Of a DNA stretch of 64,000 nucleotides, positions 58,429 through 64,000 are shown in pieces; the stretch's first letter is position 1, and each line of letters starts with the position of its first letter. This DNA is from Adiantum capillus-veneris (taxonomy: Eukaryota > Streptophyta > Polypodiopsida > Polypodiales > Pteridaceae). The stretch lies in contig CM043966.1 in the NCBI GenBank assembly GCA_014529385.2, positions 39,180,037 through 39,244,036 on the forward strand, given 5' to 3'. The notes beneath the pieces were generated by a model. That model was given only the letters and a program-made list of their open reading frames with translations. It made no database searches and had not been told where the DNA came from. Both the position numbers and the translations under genes were made by a program.

Positions 58429-59384
58429 CTGTGAAACAAAAGCAAGAGCACTAGAAAAAGGAGGGCAGCCAGTAAAAGGACCAGCAAGATGATAACAGCA
58501 GAAAAATATAGCCTGTAAATCAACAACCATACCTTAAACAAGAATAAATTAAACAGTGTTATTTGATGCTTAAGATGTTGAAGAATTGAATAGAGCTTGA
58601 TATCCAAGACATTGAGTCTGAAAGTCATGATGCAAGGATTAAATCAATTCGAACACCTAGACAAATAGGCAATTGCTTACCAAGAACTAGGTCTTCCAGT
58701 GCTACTCAAAGACATTGCATACATGACACTTGTCCAAAGACAGAGTATCGTCTCTTCAAAAATGTACCACCTACACAGAAAAGCATGAAACTAGTGAGGA
58801 TCCATTAGACCAAGAACATCACCACCAATTCAAGCACACTTGAGGCTGAAATTCTCCACTTAGGCATACACAAACATTGCATTATGAAACAATTCAGCAA
58901 AAATACAGTACTTAAAAGAGAAGCCAGCTGTAAGACTGTTTTGAAGTAGCATAGGTTGCAGGAAATAAGTGGCATACAACCCTTTTTTAAGACCATTCTC
59001 AAATTTTCAAATTGCAGAGTCAACACAGTGGCTGAATCCTCTTCTAAAACACGTTGATATCATAAGAAGGTCCTTACCAGAACCTGCAATGGTTGCCATA
59101 TCCCACACAAGTCCCTAGCCATGCACAGTAATGATCAAATCGCAGAACACATTTGTTACAATCATGGCAATGTTTTGATCTTGGAGGCTGCACACCAGAT
59201 GCATTTCATCAGTAAAAACATGAGCACAAAAACAAAAGACCAAAAAATTTGAACAATAAGATGGTGGCAAGCAGCTATACAAGAAGCTCATGCGTACCTG
59301 GTATACACGGCAAGTGGGGCACGTCCTGTTGCTGTCCAATCCAAGAAGAGAGAGATCAATGCATACACAAAAAGTCTCCCAACA
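58429..59384 (-). CDS. PAT10/TIP1-like protein S-acyltransferase (palmitoyltransferase), four exons, partial
   Basis: Minus-strand exons: 59384-59298 (start uncertain), 59187-59078, 58770-58681 and 58512-58429. All introns have GT-AG ends and all phases agree. The protein reads [14 protein letters not shown] | [37 protein letters not shown] | [30 protein letters not shown] | [27 protein letters not shown]. This is the cysteine-rich domain with zinc ligands, the catalytic motif and the next membrane helix of DHHC S-acyltransferases, closest in my knowledge to Arabidopsis PAT10, a Golgi/tonoplast enzyme that attaches fatty acids to cysteines. The motif is DHYC, not DHHC. Exons for the first two helices (upstream, right) and for the T-T-x-E tail (left) are not seen in the window. 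The open exons argue for a gene, not a relic. Confidence 0.88.
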
Positions 59385-61307
59385 CTGACGTTGACTGACA
59401 CTTTGGAAAACAGAAACTTCTAGTAAGAATATGCCAGGCATAAATAGTCAAGTTGTCCAATGCTCCACCATGATTTATCCTACCTAAAGTTTGTTTAGAC
59501 AAGTTCCTCTTCTCTTTACAGCAGTGCTGATGTGTAACAACCTGAAAGCGTTGTCATATAGACACACAGATATTTTGACCAGCTAGCATGACGCCTTTGC
59601 CTCTTGTCAAGACAATGATAGAGCTAAGAGGCAGGACAGACAAGGGGACCAGATGAAATGTGGATGGTCAAAGCCAAGCATAGCCAGACTAGAGTCTATA
59701 TCCAGTAGATGAATAGACAGAAGACCACTTCTCCTCTAGTAACTCTCAAAACCTCGTCCCTTCTCCTCTAGTAAGTCTTAGAAACTCATCTTGGTCGTGC
59801 ATTGGTCTTAACAGGTTGGGGGAAGGGGGGGGAGAGAGGAGCCTTTGCCAGAGAGAGGTGAGGATAACCTGTGGGTAGGAGGGCGTTCATCATTGAGCAC
59901 TGATCCACCCTACCCCTAAACTAGTCCAAGAATCTTTCCACTCCATGGCAAATGTGGCAAGAATTCGCGGAGGAGACCAGATAATCTAACTGTGATTGTG
60001 AATGTTGAGACCCATACTTGGAAAAGAGAGATCCATGCCTATCTCCATCTGTACTAGACATGAAATGCTTTGTCTATACCCGAAGGACTTTGTGCTAGAG
60101 CCTCTCTTGCCAGCTCTACTGCCTCAAAATTAACACGCTCTCTCAAAAGGAGAGACATTCATACTCCTGAAAGATGGACTTCTTGACCAATGATACCTAG
60201 AGGTAGTCTTTCTATTGTCTACTTAACAATCTGTATCCCACCACCTTGCCTATCAAACATCAAGCTTTGAGTGTGGTTATCAAGCCATGAATAGAGAAAA
60301 GAGTATCTGCTGTGAATTTGTTATTCCCCTTAAAAGCCATCATGCCCAAGCAAACCAACTACCCACAAGGTCATGTCGTTGCCAATTTACAAAAGCCAAT
60401 AAAAGATCCCATTTGCCCCCAGAAGAAACCAATCCAACCTGTAAGACAGCCAGTAGACAACGAAATATCATCCCCGGTTGAGGCTCTCGTCCCCAAAAAA
60501 GATGAGAATCCTTCTGGCTGAACACGTTGCGCCGGTTTTGCCCCTTCTACCCCCATGTTACCTCAGGCAGTGCCTCCCCTCCTAACTAACTCTTTACGTC
60601 ACATCTCCTTCCCTCCAGAATGTTTTTTAATCTTTGAGAACTTATGTCGAAGGTTCTAAAATATGTTTCCACTCTACCAAACACTCTTCGTAAAGTATAT
60701 TTTCAAAAGGCGGATGGCTAGTGATTGGCATCTATGAGTTCAATGGTACTATTGGCTCGAGATGTGAAGTTCAATGTGAAATGTTGGACTGCTGTGATGC
60801 ATGCTAATATTTTGTGCCATAATGTGTATTGTCTGTTTGACATGAAGATGAGCGTGGCTGCCGGATGCCAACATCTACTAACCCTTTGTTTGTTTTGACC
60901 AGTATAATCAAGGACGATAACTCTTCTTTCAGGACTGTCGTGAGATTATGGAGCTACAAAGCTCAATTTCAGGTTGCTGAATCTCAGGTCTAACCTGGTC
61001 TGGTTGGAGCTGGTCTAGGATTGGTCGTGTCTAGTATCAGTTGGAGACGTCTAATCTGCACAGGTCTGACCTGGTGTTGAAGCATCCAAAAATTTGACAA
61101 AACATTTTTAAGAGAATTTACCACATTGCGCTTTGAAGTGACCACAATGTAGATTATTTTGTAGAAATCTTTCTAAACTTAAGATTAAGTGACTTTAACC
61201 AATGTCTTTTTGTAGCAACCACTAAGTAAAAGAAAGAGGCCATTGCGCCTCATTGTACACACAAAGATTGGAGGCAGATCTTGAAGAACAAAGATCCTTT
61301 CTACTTA
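59385..61307. other. Likely intron or 5' flank of the S-acyltransferase gene
   Basis: No exon recognised. A plus-strand frame at 60312-60521 (start MNLLFPLKAIMPKQTNYPQG, end KKDENPSG) has a proline- and lysine-rich, protein-like composition but no known family. The first membrane exons of the S-acyltransferase may lie here undetected or to the right of the window. Confidence 0.4.
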
Positions 61308-62543
61308 TGTCACGTGCACATCTAACCCTATATGTACATGGACAAGCTACTTCATGACAAGGGTTCAGTTCACAGTTCAGTTAGCCTAGCATAGGAAGTG
61401 TTCTGGCACTTTTGTGAGTGTTCACAGACCGTGCATGCCCAGGCACTTAGAGTAGATGCATATCCTCTGGTTGCACACAGCATGATCATCAGCAGTACCA
61501 TCAGATTCCATCATGAGCATTTTACAGTGTAGACAACCTATTTTAGCCATTTTTCACTTATTATTATTAAGTGACTTGGTTGGGAAACTGGGTAGGGCAA
61601 TTTGATTAAGATAACATATAAGAAAAGCTAGTGCTCGCACTTTCTGGCAGAAGAGGAAGCAGGGACCATACATCCGACAGTGCACCTTCTCAGAAGACTC
61701 CCCTCCCCGGCAGTCAACCTAGCGTTTTCAGCCACAAGAACCAGCCAGCGTTTTTCATCAAGTGCAGATCAGCCCCAGCGTTTTGCCACTTGCAAATCAG
61801 CCTGGCAACAACAGATCCCTTAGCGTTTTTGCAGCAAATCACAGATCAGCCCTAGTGTTAGCGGAAACAGCAAAATCAGCCCAAGCGTTTTTCGATCAGC
61901 ATGACAACATGGCTTTTGCAGATTCTCCGCAACAGAACCAGCATAGGCATCAGCGTTTTCAGTTTTCAGCAGTCAGACTCCGCAATAGAACCCCCGAACC
62001 TTGCAGATCTCACCGTCCCGCGGCAAATCCTCGCCGCACGGTCAGATTAGCCAAGGTTTGCAGATTCAGCCCAGACAACGCAGATTTCAGCATCTGCGTT
62101 TTCAGCATGTCGTCGTCGCATCGTCGTCATCGCCGCGTCACAGACATAGAGTCAGAATTCAGCAGATACAAGATTTGCAGATTTCAGCCATTAGCGTTTT
62201 CAGATTTCAGCCCGTATCGTCGTCGTCGACATCGTTGGCAAGTCCATTGCATTGTTGAGATTTGTGCAATCAATAGTAGACTGCTCTCGCCATAGAGAGT
62301 GGGGCCTTCGGAGGAGGGTTGGACAACTCTTTTGACAACTCTTCTAGTGTCGTATACTCTTCTCTCTCTATCTCTCAGTCTCAGCACCTTTATTCACAGT
62401 GTCTACCACTTTGTTTGTGATCATTAGCACTCTCACTAAAGGAACGGAAGGCTCTCCCTTTCGTAAGTAAAAAGAACCCTTGAGCACAGTTCAGAGCACT
62501 CATCTTGAGCAAAGTTCAACTTTCACTTCCGCTGCACCTTACA
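61308..62543 (+). mobile_element. Solo LTR, family B copy 2
   Basis: 1236 bp, TGTCACGTGCACATC to CACCTTACA, homologous to the solo LTR at 27523-28657 (opposite strand). ACTTA (61303-61307) and ACTTG (62544-62548) are probably a 5-bp target duplication with one change. It contains the AGCGTTTT motif array at 61721-62200. Confidence 0.85.
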
Positions 62544-62548
62544 ACTTG

Positions 62549-63326
62549 GCCAGTGATTAGACGCAATAAAGAGATATTGCCAAGGGCATCTGTTTAGGGG
62601 CCATCTATCTCAAAGGTGAACTCCGCCAGTCTATTTGTTATGAGGTATTTGTTGATTCACGTACTTTCTGCTATAATGTGTGAAGTCTGTTATCAAGTTT
62701 CACCACTTGTTCTAGAAAAGCCATACAGTTACCGTCAACACGATCCATGTTCAAGATTTGGAGGTCACCTGTTGCTTTGTCACCTTGGATCTCGAATTTC
62801 AATAGGATACCATTCTACCCCATATTTTCTTATCTTCTCCATGCATCATGAAGTCGATATATTGATGCATCATGCATGCCATGTTGTTGGGGAGAATTTA
62901 ACTTTTTGGCACAAGACGAAATTGATAAAAGTAAATGTGGCTGAATCATCTATCATGATCGTAGCCCGTTTGCCATTCACAATGTTGCTAAATTGACTAT
63001 TTTCTTATTTTTTGAGTAGTTTCTATTTAATGAAATTAAGATGCTTAAATTTGTGCACTTGAGAACTATTAAGTTAAGAACTGTAGATCTACAAGAACTG
63101 ATAAAAGCCATCAGGAACGGACATCTCTGATGTGGCATATGATGGGTGACACTAAGCATCGTGAAGGAGTTGTTCCGTAAGTTCAGTGGGAGAGAACAGG
63201 TGACAGGTATTCCCGATGCGTCGCACGATGGGTGACGGGAGCATCATATAGGAAATACCCCATTGGTCTCAAAAGGAAATCCGAACCGAGTAAGAGTTAC
63301 ACGTAAAGATGCAAGCACATGAATAA
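62549..63326. other. Spacer with a decayed gypsy protease on the minus strand
   Basis: Minus-strand bases of about 62860-62995 read NGKRATIMIDDSATFTFINF, which resembles the gypsy protease pattern N-G-x3-x-V-x-I-D-S-G-A-T-x-x-F-I with D-S-G changed to D-D-S. The rest of the stretch shows nothing. Confidence 0.4.
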
Positions 63327-64000
63327 TGTCACGTGACACATCCAAACCTTTGTGTCCGTGGACAAGCTACAGCATGATCAGGGTTCAGTTCAATCAAGTC
63401 AGTCTAGAATAGGAAGTGATCTGGCACTTTTGTGCGTCTGTTCGCAGACCGTGCATGTCCAGACACTTAGTATAGATGCATATCCTCTGGTTGCACACAG
63501 CATGATCATAAGCATTCCCATCAGAATCCTTCAAGGAAATTTTCCAGTGCATTTAGCCTATTTTACCTATTTTTGACATTTTCCATTTATTCTTTTTAAG
63601 TGACTTTTGTTGGAAAGTAGGTAGGGCAAATTGAGTAAGTCTGTATATAAGCAAACCTAGACTAGCACTAAATGGCAGAAAAGGCAACAGGAGCCAAGCT
63701 CAGCAAGCAACTTCTCCAACAAGACCCCTTGGTGGATTTCCTCCAAGCAAGAAGAATCAACCCTAGCATTTTCTCATCAGCAGATCACCGCGACCGAAGC
63801 AAGCTCAGACCTAGCGTTTCCACTCAGCATCATCACCGGAAAACCCCAGTGCATAGCGTTTTTGCATCAGCATCATCGCCAGCAGAACTCCCCATGACTA
63901 GCGTTTTTGTTCCCATCAGCCTAGCGTTTTTGAGAAGCTTCATAGACCTAGCGTTTTTGGCAGTTTCAGCAGATACAAGGCAGCATTTTCAGCAATGAAA
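63327..64000 (+). mobile_element. Family B LTR copy 3, running off the window
   Basis: Begins TGTCACGTGACACATCC at 63327 and matches copy 2 in order (GACCGTGCATG, AGATGCATATCCTCTGGTTG, AAGTGACTT). Six AGCGTTTTT-type motifs lie at 63765-63960. The 3' half is beyond the window, so solo or complete element cannot be decided. A frame at 63672-63998 runs through the motif array and is not a recognised gene. Confidence 0.88.

Noticed and set aside
58425-59441. Three separate short minus-strand frames as three small genes
   Set aside because: They are overlapped by four exons of one S-acyltransferase joined by canonical introns; much of each frame is intron.
61762-62295. 177-codon plus-strand frame as a gene
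   Set aside because: Lies wholly in the solo LTR of family B; composition comes from the AGCGTTTT motif array and CGTCGT repeats.
1-64000. CRISPR arrays, rRNA, intact tRNA genes, prokaryotic operons
   Set aside because: None seen. Repeats here are microsatellites, tandem duplications or transposons, and the coding DNA is plant-type.

Overview
The window is nuclear DNA from a land plant with a large, repeat-rich genome. Two host genes identify it as a plant: the 3' end of a high-affinity nitrate transporter (NRT2 family) at the left edge, and four spliced exons of a DHHC-type protein S-acyltransferase (PAT10/TIP1-like) near 58.4-59.4 kb on the minus strand. Nested transposons, long-intron architecture and many L1-type LINEs and Ty3/gypsy elements fit a non-seed plant such as a fern, but I cannot fix the species; that is inference only. 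I see no prokaryotic, organellar, tRNA, rRNA or CRISPR feature.

Layout. 0-0.7 kb: last two exons of NRT2. 0.7-10 kb: AT-rich DNA with a pair of directly repeated LTRs (2.2 and 9.6 kb) that enclose a decayed Ty1/copia element on the minus strand, itself interrupted by a long LTR with its own TATA box and polyadenylation signal (family A). 10-12 kb: no gene. 11.8-14.8 kb: a LINE on the minus strand with an almost intact reverse transcriptase, bounded on both sides by (GA)n. 15-25 kb: a small LTR element with one unrecognised reading frame, a 347-bp TIR element nested in its LTR, a decayed LINE with AP-endonuclease, a second partial copy of the small LTR element, and a second family A LTR.

24.7-57.7 kb is a nest of four copies of one L1-like LINE (called C1-C4) and three Ty3/gypsy elements. 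Gypsy 1 (minus, 27.4-34.5 kb) has a solo LTR of another family (B) in its chromodomain region, with a perfect 5-bp target duplication. LINE C3 (46.8-53.5 kb) is nearly full length, sits in the gag gene of gypsy 3, and carries a 693-bp hAT-like non-autonomous DNA transposon with an 8-bp target duplication. 57.7-64 kb: the S-acyltransferase exons, then two more family B LTRs, probably in the introns or 5' flank of that gene.

Nothing here amounts to a new multi-gene system. The observations I rate highest are: the S-acyltransferase whose catalytic motif reads DHYC instead of DHHC; the family B LTRs, which carry an irregular array of a short AGCGTTTTT motif; the two TIR elements dated by paralogous empty sites inside this same window; and the LINE lodged in a (GA/TC)n tract. 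Almost all transposon genes are broken, so the two host genes are the only candidates for normal cellular function.
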